Of a stretch of 19,199 nucleotides of DNA, positions 8,044 to 14,737 are shown in pieces. This DNA is from an uncultured Collinsella sp. GTDB lineage: Bacteria > Actinomycetota > Coriobacteriia > Coriobacteriales > Coriobacteriaceae. A model generated the notes under the pieces. That model made no database searches. It was given only the letters and a program-made list of their open reading frames with translations, and was not told the origin of the DNA. The stretch spans positions 1 through 19,199 of the forward strand of contig CABUQK010000026.1 of the NCBI GenBank assembly GCA_902493615.1. Reading direction: 5' to 3'. The first letter of the stretch is position 1, and each line of letters begins with the position of its first letter. Made by a program: the position numbers and the translations under genes.

Positions 8044-8385
8044 CTACTCCGGCTTGGTTTCTACCGTGGGGGTCTTGTCCGCTGCGACTGGGGTGCGGGC
8101 GGTGTCCATAGTCAGGCAGTGCTTGGGGCAGCTCTCGATGCACTCACCGCACACCACACAGGCATACGGGTCGATCGACCACGTTCCACCCTTGCGATCG
8201 ACCGCGAGCGCGCCCGCCGGACAGCGACGCGCACACATGCCGCAGCAGATACACACGTCCATGTCGTTGACGACATGTCCGCGCAGGCGCGCAGGCGCCG
8301 CGAGCTTCTCCTGCGGATAGCACACCGTTACTGGCCGCTTGACCATAGAACCCAAGGCCGTCTTGGCAAATGTCAGCAAACTCAT
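8044..8385 (-). CDS. echF: Ech-type hydrogenase 2x[4Fe-4S] ferredoxin-like subunit (EchF/HyfH-like)
   Basis: A 113-residue polyferredoxin subunit that would carry electrons between soluble ferredoxin and the small hydrogenase subunit. Two classical 4Fe-4S motifs are visible: C45-x2-C48-x2-C51-x3-C55-P and C76-x2-C79-x2-C82-x3-C86-P. The N-terminus (LLTFAKTALGSMVKRPVTVCYP) matches the start of complex I NuoI-type and EchF-type subunits, and the C-terminal 20 residues are a Thr/Pro/Lys-rich tail. It is the last gene of the operon, 7 bases after the large-subunit stop codon. The ribosome binding site is weak (AAAGGTAGG), so translation may depend on coupling. The position at the end of the cluster matches echF in echABCDEF operons; the symbol is assigned from family and gene order. 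Confidence 0.88.
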   Translation of the reverse strand: MSLLTFAKTALGSMVKRPVTVCYPQEKLAAPARLRGHVVNDMDVCICCGMCARRCPAGALAVDRKGGTWSIDPYACVVCGECIESCPKHCLTMDTARTPVAADKTPTVETKPE

Positions 8386-8392
8386 GCCGCGC

Positions 8393-9481
8393 CTACCTTT
8401 CCGTGCAGCTAATGCAGGGGTCGATGGTCAGGATAATCATGGGCACATTGGCAATGAGCACGCCCTGCAGCGCATGCGTCAGACCCGCCAGATTTTGCGA
8501 CGTCGGCGTGCGCACGCGGAAACGGTCCAGATTTTTGGTGCCGTTGCCGCGCACATAGTAATACGCCTCGCCGCGCGGTTGCTCAATCACAACCTCGCCG
8601 CGCGCGCCGTCGGCCGGCGTGAGCTTGGTGCGCCCGCCGATACCGTCATGCGGGATCTTGCCCACAAGCTCCTTAATGATGTCCATGGCCTGCGTAACCT
8701 CGGCACAACGCACCTGGCAGCGGGCATAGCAATCGCCATCGATAGCAACGATGGGCTCAAACGCAGCCAGATCCGCATAGGCACCGTCGCCGAACATGCG
8801 CACGTCGTAATCCACGCCCGAGGCGCGGCCGAACGGGCCGACCATCGAAAGCTCCAGCGCGTCCTTCTTGCTGATCACGCCCACGCCATGCAGGCGCTCG
8901 CCGCAGCTATTGTCGTCCAAAAACGTATGCACCAGGGCCTCGTAGTCAGGACGCATGGCATCGAGCGTCTGGACAATGCCCACCAGCTCGGAGTCCTCAA
9001 TGTCGTGCTTAAGGCCGCCGATCTCGTTAATCGACAGAATCACGCGCCCGCCGCAAGTGCTCTCAAAAATCTTGAGTATCTGCTCGCGCAGGGTCCATGA
9101 CCGATAGAACAGCGCCTCGAAGCCAAAGGCGTCGGCGAGCAGGCCCAGCCACAGCAGATGCGAGTGAATGCGCGAAAGCTCATGCAGAATGGTGCGGATA
9201 TACTGCACGCGACCAGGCACCTCGATGCCGAGCATGCGCTCGCAGGCGCTGGCATAGCCGCAGCTGTGGCCCACGGCGCAGATGCCGCAGATGCGCTCGG
9301 CGATGTAGCCAAACTGATGCATGTCGCGCTTTTCGGTGAGCTTCTCGAGCCCGCGGTGCACAAAGCCGATCTGAGGAATTGCCTCGATGACGCGGTCATC
9401 CTCGATCACCAGGTCCAGATGAAGCGGCTCGGGCAGCACCGGGTGCTGCGGGCCAAACGGAATAACGGAGCGATGTGCCAT
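8393..9481 (-). CDS. echE: [NiFe] hydrogenase large subunit, group 4 Ech type (NuoD-like)
   Basis: A 362-residue catalytic subunit that would hold the NiFe site for H2 formation or uptake, on the cytoplasmic side of a membrane complex. FGPQHP near the N-terminus is the NuoD-family signature. Both nickel-binding cysteine pairs are present: R-I-C65-G-I-C68 and D-P-C356-I-S-C359. The cysteines separate it from true complex I NuoD, which lacks them. The protein ends three residues after C356-x2-C359, at TER, so it has no C-terminal peptide to be removed by a maturation protease; this is known for CooH/Ech-type large subunits. A good ribosome binding site (AAGGAGG) sits in the 3' end of the preceding gene, whose stop lies only 5 bases away. 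Maturation would still need HypA-F from elsewhere in the genome. Confidence 0.92.
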   Translation of the reverse strand: MAHRSVIPFGPQHPVLPEPLHLDLVIEDDRVIEAIPQIGFVHRGLEKLTEKRDMHQFGYIAERICGICAVGHSCGYASACERMLGIEVPGRVQYIRTILHELSRIHSHLLWLGLLADAFGFEALFYRSWTLREQILKIFESTCGGRVILSINEIGGLKHDIEDSELVGIVQTLDAMRPDYEALVHTFLDDNSCGERLHGVGVISKKDALELSMVGPFGRASGVDYDVRMFGDGAYADLAAFEPIVAIDGDCYARCQVRCAEVTQAMDIIKELVGKIPHDGIGGRTKLTPADGARGEVVIEQPRGEAYYYVRGNGTKNLDRFRVRTPTSQNLAGLTHALQGVLIANVPMIILTIDPCISCTER

Positions 9482-9486
9482 GGACC

Positions 9487-10230
9487 TTACGCCTCCTTTT
9501 TCTGCTTGTCGCGGGCGACCTTGGCGGCAAGCGCCGCGCGGACCTTGGCCGCTTTCTCGGGATCCATGGCGGCGAGCTTTGCCTCCATCTCGGCGGCCTT
9601 GAGCGCGGCCTTCGCAGCAGCCTCATCGTGCTGAGCATCGGAGCCGGCAGCCGCAGCGGGCTGAGCAGAGACGCCCGCGGCGTCGCCGGCGCTCGCCGCA
9701 GCCGAAGCATCGCCGGCACTCGCAGCGCTCTCCCCTGCAGCAGCCGCAGCCGCGGCGGCCTTCTCGGCAGCGGCCTTGCGCGCCTTGGCCTCGGCGGCGG
9801 CACGCACCTTCATGGCTTTCTCGCGCGCGGCCTTCACCTCGGGCGTGATAACGCTCATGGGTTCGGCAGTCGAGACCTGGTAGAAAAAGCCCTTAAAGTC
9901 AATCTGCATATCGGTGATGGCAAGACCAAACAGGTCGTGCGTTTCGTTTTCAAACGGGAATACCGCCGGATAGTACGAGCTGATGGACGGAATCTCCTGG
10001 TACTGGTCGATGCCCTCAACCACCAGGTTCTCGATCGCATAGCTGCCGTCCTGCGCAATATGCTCCTGAGCAGCACGAACGTCGATAAACGTATAGACCA
10101 AGCGATACGATCCGTCGTCCACACAGCGCTCGGCATGCATCTGCACAAAGCGCGCGCCGACGCCCTTGAGCGCCTGGACATGTGACAGGAGCTCATCGAT
10201 CCCGACGGTAGTATAGATAGCCTTTTGCAT
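9487..10230 (-). CDS. echD: Hydrogenase 30-kDa (NuoC/EchD-like) subunit with long Ala/Lys-rich tail
   Basis: A 247-residue protein in two parts. Residues about 1-125 are a complex I 30-kDa domain, recognised by ISSYYPAVFPFENETHDLFGL (about 83-102). This domain binds the large subunit and has no cofactor in known complexes. Residues about 130-247 are a low-complexity extension of Ala, Lys, Glu and Arg, probably alternating helical and disordered, with a polyalanine stretch; it is not part of the family and roughly doubles the protein. Its start codon overlaps the stop of the previous gene by one base (TAATG), with AAGGAGG seven bases upstream. It lies in the echD position between the NuoB-like and NuoD-like genes. 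The tail may be a linker, a membrane-peripheral arm or a neutral expansion. Confidence 0.88.
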   Translation of the reverse strand: MQKAIYTTVGIDELLSHVQALKGVGARFVQMHAERCVDDGSYRLVYTFIDVRAAQEHIAQDGSYAIENLVVEGIDQYQEIPSISSYYPAVFPFENETHDLFGLAITDMQIDFKGFFYQVSTAEPMSVITPEVKAAREKAMKVRAAAEAKARKAAAEKAAAAAAAAGESAASAGDASAAASAGDAAGVSAQPAAAAGSDAQHDEAAAKAALKAAEMEAKLAAMDPEKAAKVRAALAAKVARDKQKKEA

Positions 10231-10817
10231 TACTCGCCCTCCTTTGCAGCGGCGGGCGCGTCGCCGGCCGCGGACGTCCCAGCAGGCGCATCGTCAGCCC
10301 CGGCCCCCGCAGCCACAAACCCGTCCTCGCCCAGCTCAACGCCACCGTCCCAGGTTGCGGCACCGCCCACGGTGAGCGGGTCGCCACCGGCGCGCATCAC
10401 GGCCTCCTTCTGGTCCAGAATGCCGCATGCCTCCACGATAGCGTCGATCACCGTCTCGGGGCGAATGGCGCACCCAGGCGCGTACACATCCACGGGAATC
10501 GCGCGGTCCACGCCGCCGATCACGTTATAGGCATCGCGGAACACGCCGCCCGAACATGCGCAGATACCGCAGGCCACCACGCACTTGGGCTCGAGCATCT
10601 GGTTGTAGATCTGGCGCACGACGGGCAGGTTCTGGGCATTGACCGAGCCCGTCACCAAAAAGATGTCCGCATGCTTGGGGTTGCCGGTATTGACCACGCC
10701 AAAGCGCTCCGCATCGAACAGCGGCGTGAGCGAGGCCAGCACCTCGATATCGCATCCGTTGCAGCTCGAGCCGTCGTAATGAATAACCCACGGCGAGCGC
10801 GACATTTTATGATCCAT
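10230..10817 (-). CDS. echC: Hydrogenase small subunit (NuoB/EchC-like), one [4Fe-4S] cluster
   Basis: A 195-residue electron-transfer subunit that faces the NiFe large subunit. The proximal-cluster ligands are seen at C19 and C22 (SSCNGCDIE), C86 (ACGICACSGG) and C116 (YAPGCAIRPE), the pattern of the NuoB family and of group 4 hydrogenase small subunits. The core ends near residue 150; the last 45 residues are Gly/Ala-rich (VAAGAGADDAPAGTSAAG) and look like a flexible tail, echoing the extension of the next protein. The first ATG is preferred because AGGAGG lies eight bases upstream; an alternative Met at residue 5 is less well placed. It starts 12 bases after the fused membrane-subunit stop codon and overlaps the next start by one base. 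Confidence 0.9.
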   Translation of the reverse strand: MDHKMSRSPWVIHYDGSSCNGCDIEVLASLTPLFDAERFGVVNTGNPKHADIFLVTGSVNAQNLPVVRQIYNQMLEPKCVVACGICACSGGVFRDAYNVIGGVDRAIPVDVYAPGCAIRPETVIDAIVEACGILDQKEAVMRAGGDPLTVGGAATWDGGVELGEDGFVAAGAGADDAPAGTSAAGDAPAAAKEGE

Positions 10818-10829
10818 GGATGCCGCCTC

Positions 10830-13712
10830 CTAAATAAACACGTCGACGAGGATGGGCATAAGGTTGAGCAGGCCAAACACCAGTGCCACGCCCCAGCCGA
10901 GCTTAAAGCAGCTGCGCCAGGTGCTGCGTGCGAAGGTGTTGTCGATCAGTACCTCGACAAAGTACGTCGCGGCCATAACGACCAGGGCAACCAGCCAGCT
11001 CAAGGGGTTATCCCAAACAAAGAACATGCCCACCCACATCAAAAACAGCACGGTCTCGCACCAGTGCATAAGGGTCATCTTGGCCAACGTGCCGCCGCTC
11101 ATCTCGGTAGCGACGCCCTGGACGATCTCCTGATGCGCGTGATGCGAATACGAAAGATCGAACGGCGACTTGCGCAGCTTGATGGTGAGCACCGCGAGCA
11201 GCGCAAGGAAAATGGGCGCGCTGTACACGATGATGGGAGCCGACTGCCCCGTTACGGCGATGGAATCGAAGCTGTCGGTGGCAAGATACAGGCCCACACT
11301 CATCAGCAAAACGGCGGGCTCGTAACTCATAACCTGCAGCAACTCACGATCGGCGCCGACCTGGGCAAACGGACTTTGCGTCGAGGCGGACGCCAGCACC
11401 ACAAAGATCGCGGCGAGCGTCACCATAAAAGCGCACAGCAGCGTGTTGGAGCCCGATACAAAGATGCCGCCGCCTACCACGGTAAAGATGAGCGCGCACG
11501 CCATATAGGTGTCGTCCATGGTGTTTACGCTGGCGGGGGCCTTGCGCAGCAGCTTGGCCACATCGTAGAAGGGCTGCAGCAGACGCGGACCCACACGGCC
11601 CTGCATACGGGCCGAAAGCTTGCGGTCAAGACCGTCAATCAAACCGCCCACAAGCGGCGCAATCAAGGCAAACGCCACGGTACCAATAAAGATGCCCACG
11701 ACGCCCGAACCTTCAAAATACTTGCCGCGCAACACCGAGGGCGCGCTCATGGCAAGTCTCTCGGGCCCAATCCACGCGCAACACAGCAGCGCAAACAAGA
11801 TAATGCTGCAGCACACGACGCTACCCACGGGGCTAATACGCTTCTCGCCAAGGGCGTCCTCCGAGTACCAATTGCGCTTTTCGGCCTTCACCTCGTGTCC
11901 CATCGAGCCGCGGAAATGGCGATATTTGTCGGTTCCCACGCCCGAAAGGTACACGTTGACGTGCGGCTTATTGCTCACGCGGAACGACGTCAGCAGCACC
12001 ACGGCGATAAAAGCCACGATAACCACCATCAGATACATGGCGTCCTTGCCGATAACGTACGGCACGCGGCCAAACACCATGGCCAAGTAAGGCGACACCA
12101 GACCGCTCGAGATAACCGGGAACGCCACGCAGCACAGAATCAGCAGCGCGGCGATGGTGTTGAGCGCCATCCATTCGGTCTTATGGACATTGACCTCAAC
12201 GTTTTGAGCCGTGGGGTCGACGCCCGAAAGCTTGGCAAGCCACTTGCCCCAGAAGTAAAACGTCGCGGCCGAGCCAAAGGCCAGCACCATGATCATGAGC
12301 ACGTTGCCGGTCTGCGCAAACGCCACCAGGGCGCCCCACTTGGACACGAGCATGCCAAACGGCGCCACAAACATGCCCATGATGCCCAGCATCATCAGGC
12401 GCGTCAGGTGCGGCATGCGGCTGAACATACCGTCCATGTCCTCGATATCGCGGCTGCCGATATGATGCTCGGCGGTGCCCACGCACAGGAACAGCAGCGA
12501 CTTGGCCACCGTGTGGAACAGGATCAGGAAGATGGCTGCCCACACGGCCTCGGGCGCGCCGACGCCCAGGCAGGCACTGATGAGGCCCAAGTTGGAAATA
12601 GTGGAGTACGCGAGCACGCGTTTGGCGTTGCTCTGCGAGATGGCCATGAGGGCAGCGAGCAAAAACGTGATGGCACCCACACTCGTGACCATAAAGCCGG
12701 TCACGGGATAGATGGCATAGAGCGGGCTCAGCTTGACCATCAGGAACACGCCGGCCTTGACCATGGTTGACGAGTGCAGCAGGGCGCTCGTGGGCGTGGG
12801 GGCAACCATGGCACCCAGCAGCCAAGTGTGGAACGGCATCTGTGCGGCCTTGGTGAGCGCGGCGAGCGACAGCAGAACGACCGGCATCACCAGCAGCGCG
12901 GACTGCGCGGTTCCGGCGCCGGAAAGCTCGATCATGCCCGAGATGGTCAGCGGCATGCCGCTAACGTGCAGATACATGAGTCCGGCCAAAAACGCGATGC
13001 CGCCCAGCATGTTGAGGATGATCTGGGTGAAGGCGTTCTTGATGGCTTCGGGCGTGCGCGTGTAGCCAATCATAAGGAACGAGCACACGGTGGTGATTTC
13101 CCAGCCGCAGAACAGCCACTCAAGGTTGTCACTCGTCACGATGACGAACATGGCCGAGAGGAATAGGAACATAAGCGCCAGGAACTGCGGGCGACGGTCG
13201 GGCGCGGTCTGCCCGCGCAGCGCAGCCTCGTGCTCGTCATGGGCCTGGAAGTCCTTCATGTAGCCCAGGGCATACACGCAGATTAGGCTGCCGACGATAC
13301 CGACGGCGAGGACCATGATCACACTCATGTAGTCCAGGTAGAGCGGCGTCGCCGTGACGGCTTCGGCCGCGGGCAGCGTCATGGCTGCAAAGGCGAGCGA
13401 GCCCACCAGCTGGGCTATGCCGAGCACCGTGGTGAGCGCGTTCCTATATTTGTACGCGTTGTACAGGATGACGGCGCACAGGATGACATCGATGGCGGAG
13501 CTGATGATCGAGAGCACATGCGAGGTGCTGGGGGCAACCTCAAAGCTCTGCGGACCCGTGCCAAAAAACATGACGGCGACTACAACTGTCACCGCCATAA
13601 TAATGCCGGAGCCTATGAGCCCCACCGCATCGCGAGCGCGGTCACCGCGCGCGAGCAGCATGCCCAGCGCCGGTACCAGCGGAAACAGGGTAAGGAAATA
13701 CAGTAGCGTCAT
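10830..13712 (-). CDS. Fused membrane subunit: NuoL/EchA-like antiporter module plus NuoH/EchB-like module
   Basis: A 960-residue integral membrane protein, the ion-moving part of the hydrogenase. Residues about 1-620 are an antiporter-like subunit: GWEITT with E205, K288 in LTKAAQMPFHTWLLGA, K319 in STMVKAGVFL, H400/K404 in FHTVAKSLLF, and K458 in VSKWGAL. A hydrophilic loop (about 581-625) and one or two membrane segments lead into residues about 665-960, a NuoH-like module with DRKLSARMQGRVGPRLLQP (about 696-714), ADRELLQVMSYEPA and KSPFDLSYSHHAHQE (about 848-862). In characterised Ech operons these are two proteins, EchA and EchB. Here there is one open frame with no internal stop. It is the first operon gene, with GGGGGAG upstream. 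The fusion would fix a 1:1 ratio and order of the two modules. Confidence 0.92.
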   Translation of the reverse strand: MTLLYFLTLFPLVPALGMLLARGDRARDAVGLIGSGIIMAVTVVVAVMFFGTGPQSFEVAPSTSHVLSIISSAIDVILCAVILYNAYKYRNALTTVLGIAQLVGSLAFAAMTLPAAEAVTATPLYLDYMSVIMVLAVGIVGSLICVYALGYMKDFQAHDEHEAALRGQTAPDRRPQFLALMFLFLSAMFVIVTSDNLEWLFCGWEITTVCSFLMIGYTRTPEAIKNAFTQIILNMLGGIAFLAGLMYLHVSGMPLTISGMIELSGAGTAQSALLVMPVVLLSLAALTKAAQMPFHTWLLGAMVAPTPTSALLHSSTMVKAGVFLMVKLSPLYAIYPVTGFMVTSVGAITFLLAALMAISQSNAKRVLAYSTISNLGLISACLGVGAPEAVWAAIFLILFHTVAKSLLFLCVGTAEHHIGSRDIEDMDGMFSRMPHLTRLMMLGIMGMFVAPFGMLVSKWGALVAFAQTGNVLMIMVLAFGSAATFYFWGKWLAKLSGVDPTAQNVEVNVHKTEWMALNTIAALLILCCVAFPVISSGLVSPYLAMVFGRVPYVIGKDAMYLMVVIVAFIAVVLLTSFRVSNKPHVNVYLSGVGTDKYRHFRGSMGHEVKAEKRNWYSEDALGEKRISPVGSVVCCSIILFALLCCAWIGPERLAMSAPSVLRGKYFEGSGVVGIFIGTVAFALIAPLVGGLIDGLDRKLSARMQGRVGPRLLQPFYDVAKLLRKAPASVNTMDDTYMACALIFTVVGGGIFVSGSNTLLCAFMVTLAAIFVVLASASTQSPFAQVGADRELLQVMSYEPAVLLMSVGLYLATDSFDSIAVTGQSAPIIVYSAPIFLALLAVLTIKLRKSPFDLSYSHHAHQEIVQGVATEMSGGTLAKMTLMHWCETVLFLMWVGMFFVWDNPLSWLVALVVMAATYFVEVLIDNTFARSTWRSCFKLGWGVALVFGLLNLMPILVDVFI

Positions 13713-13752
13713 ACCATCACTCCCCCATGCAAAAACGCTGCAATTGTTTAAC

Positions 13753-13769
13753 GTTATAGCTCAATTGAG
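13753..13769 (-). promoter_or_regulatory. Possible promoter/operator of the hydrogenase operon
   Basis: On the minus strand TATAAC (13753-13758) could be a -10 element about 40 bases upstream of the operon ATG. The 10-bp palindrome CTCAATTGAG (13760-13769) lies directly upstream of it, where a regulator would affect polymerase. No good -35 hexamer is visible, so this is weakly supported. Confidence 0.3.
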
Positions 13770-13856
13770 GAGTAGCGGCGGCAGGTTTTCGGTCAACTGG
13801 GGAGTTTTAGGCGTACAGGGCAAGGGCGCGTCCGCATTGGAGTAGAGGCGCGGCAA

Positions 13857-13880
13857 GAAAAATGCGCCCCTATGAGCGCA
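13857..13880 (-). terminator. Terminator of the orphan helix-turn-helix gene
   Basis: On the minus strand a TGCGC/GCGCA stem with a short loop is followed directly by TTTTTCTT, 13 bases after the stop codon. The stem is short, but its place and the T tract are right. Confidence 0.6.
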
Positions 13881-13892
13881 CCATCCCGTTTG

Positions 13893-14288
13893 CTATTCCG
13901 CCTTTTTAACGCGCGGCTTGCGGCCGCGCGGCTTATCGACCAGTGCGGACTCACCGCTCTCGCGGTACTGACGGCACCAAGCCTTGACCGAAGACTCGCT
14001 GGGAATCTTGTGCTTGATCATGGCCTCGCGAACCGTCAAGCCGTTTTCCAGACGGTCCTTAACCACAGCGAGCTTTACGTCGTACGAATAGGTATGATGA
14101 TGCGAACCGGCATTGAGAACGGCGTCGGCACCGCCCACGGCATACGCGCGGGCCCACTGACGAGCCGTGGCCTGGGGAATGCCAAGCTCCGCGGCGAGAG
14201 CGCGATGACCGACCCCCTCTTGAAGGATCTCGACGGCGCGCTGCCTAACCTCGGGCGCATGCGTGCGAGTCCTAGTTGCTTCCGACAT
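13893..14288 (-). CDS. Double helix-turn-helix protein, IS3-family OrfA-like, orphan
   Basis: A 131-residue basic protein with two predicted helix-turn-helix segments: about 12-45 (RQRAVEILQEGVGHRALAAELGIPQATARQWARAY) and about 70-112 (VKLAVVKDRLENGLTVREAMIKHKIPSESSVKAWCRQY). The tail ESALVDKPRGRKPRVKK is Lys/Arg-rich. This arrangement is that of the OrfA DNA-binding half of IS3/IS150-type transposases. No OrfB integrase frame with a DDE motif follows, and no terminal inverted repeats or target duplication are apparent. It may be a remnant or a domesticated DNA-binding protein. The start is uncertain: ATG at 14288 is used, but a GTG at 14297 has a slightly better spaced AAGG. The gene has its own terminator, and the upstream DNA is AT-rich. 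Confidence 0.75.
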   Translation of the reverse strand: MSEATRTRTHAPEVRQRAVEILQEGVGHRALAAELGIPQATARQWARAYAVGGADAVLNAGSHHHTYSYDVKLAVVKDRLENGLTVREAMIKHKIPSESSVKAWCRQYRESGESALVDKPRGRKPRVKKAE

Positions 14289-14297
14289 ACCTGCCAC

Positions 14298-14620
14298 TTC
14301 TTAGCCTTAACCGTTAATCTGCTTTCTTACGTGCAAGTTAGATAGTAGCATTTTACCGTTTGCTCAAAGCAGTTAATTAAAATAGACGCGGCGTTATCTG
14401 GGCATTTGGCACCAAATTACGACATTTCTTTATCGATTATTTACGCTGGTAGCTGACTCGCAGCTAATCGTCATTCGCTTGTCAACAAAATTGGCATCTC
14501 TTTATGTCCTTTGGTATAGAGGATATAGTTATTAACCCCTCCCTCAATAATTTTGAGTGATCTGCAAGACAGTAGACGTCCTCACTCCTCATGATTACCG
14601 CGCATTGCCGTCCACCGGAG
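14298..14620. other. AT-rich intergenic stretch without a recognised gene
   Basis: Base composition drops clearly below that of the neighbours. Possible -10-like hexamers for the helix-turn-helix gene (TAAAAT, TACTAT on the minus strand, about 14330-14360) lack matching -35 elements. A small hairpin CTCAA...TTGAG lies near 14543-14557. A 60-codon minus-strand open frame begins inside the downstream terminator and has no ribosome binding site, so I do not call it. Confidence 0.5.
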
Positions 14621-14662
14621 CAAAACAAAAAGGGCGGGACCTGCTGCGCTTGCAGGCCCCGC
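14621..14662 (-). terminator. Rho-independent terminator of the flavin oxidoreductase gene
   Basis: On the minus strand an 11-bp stem (GCGGGGCCTGC with GCAGGTCCCGC, one G-T pair) with a 7-nt loop is followed by CCTTTTTGTTTTG. It lies about 75 bases past the stop codon at 14738. Confidence 0.88.
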
Positions 14663-14737
14663 ACCGGTTGACACCCGACGGGACACAGCCGGGCGAGACG
14701 GATCCGTGCTACCGCCCCGCCTGGCCGCGATGTTCAA

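Noticed and set aside
7861..8412. 183-codon plus-strand frame
   Set aside because: It spans the structured repeat, the operon terminator and the antisense strand of the ferredoxin-like gene.
10671..12770. 699-codon plus-strand open frame
   Set aside because: Antisense to the fused hydrogenase membrane subunit; His/Gln/Arg-rich sequence without membrane segments or motifs.
8044..13712. Complex I (NADH dehydrogenase) operon
   Set aside because: Subunits are NuoB/C/D/H/I/L-like, but the NuoD-like protein keeps both nickel-binding Cys pairs, no NuoE/F/G input module is present, and the order is that of Ech hydrogenase.
14482..14664. 60-codon minus-strand frame
   Set aside because: It begins inside a clear terminator, has no ribosome binding site and no recognisable domain.
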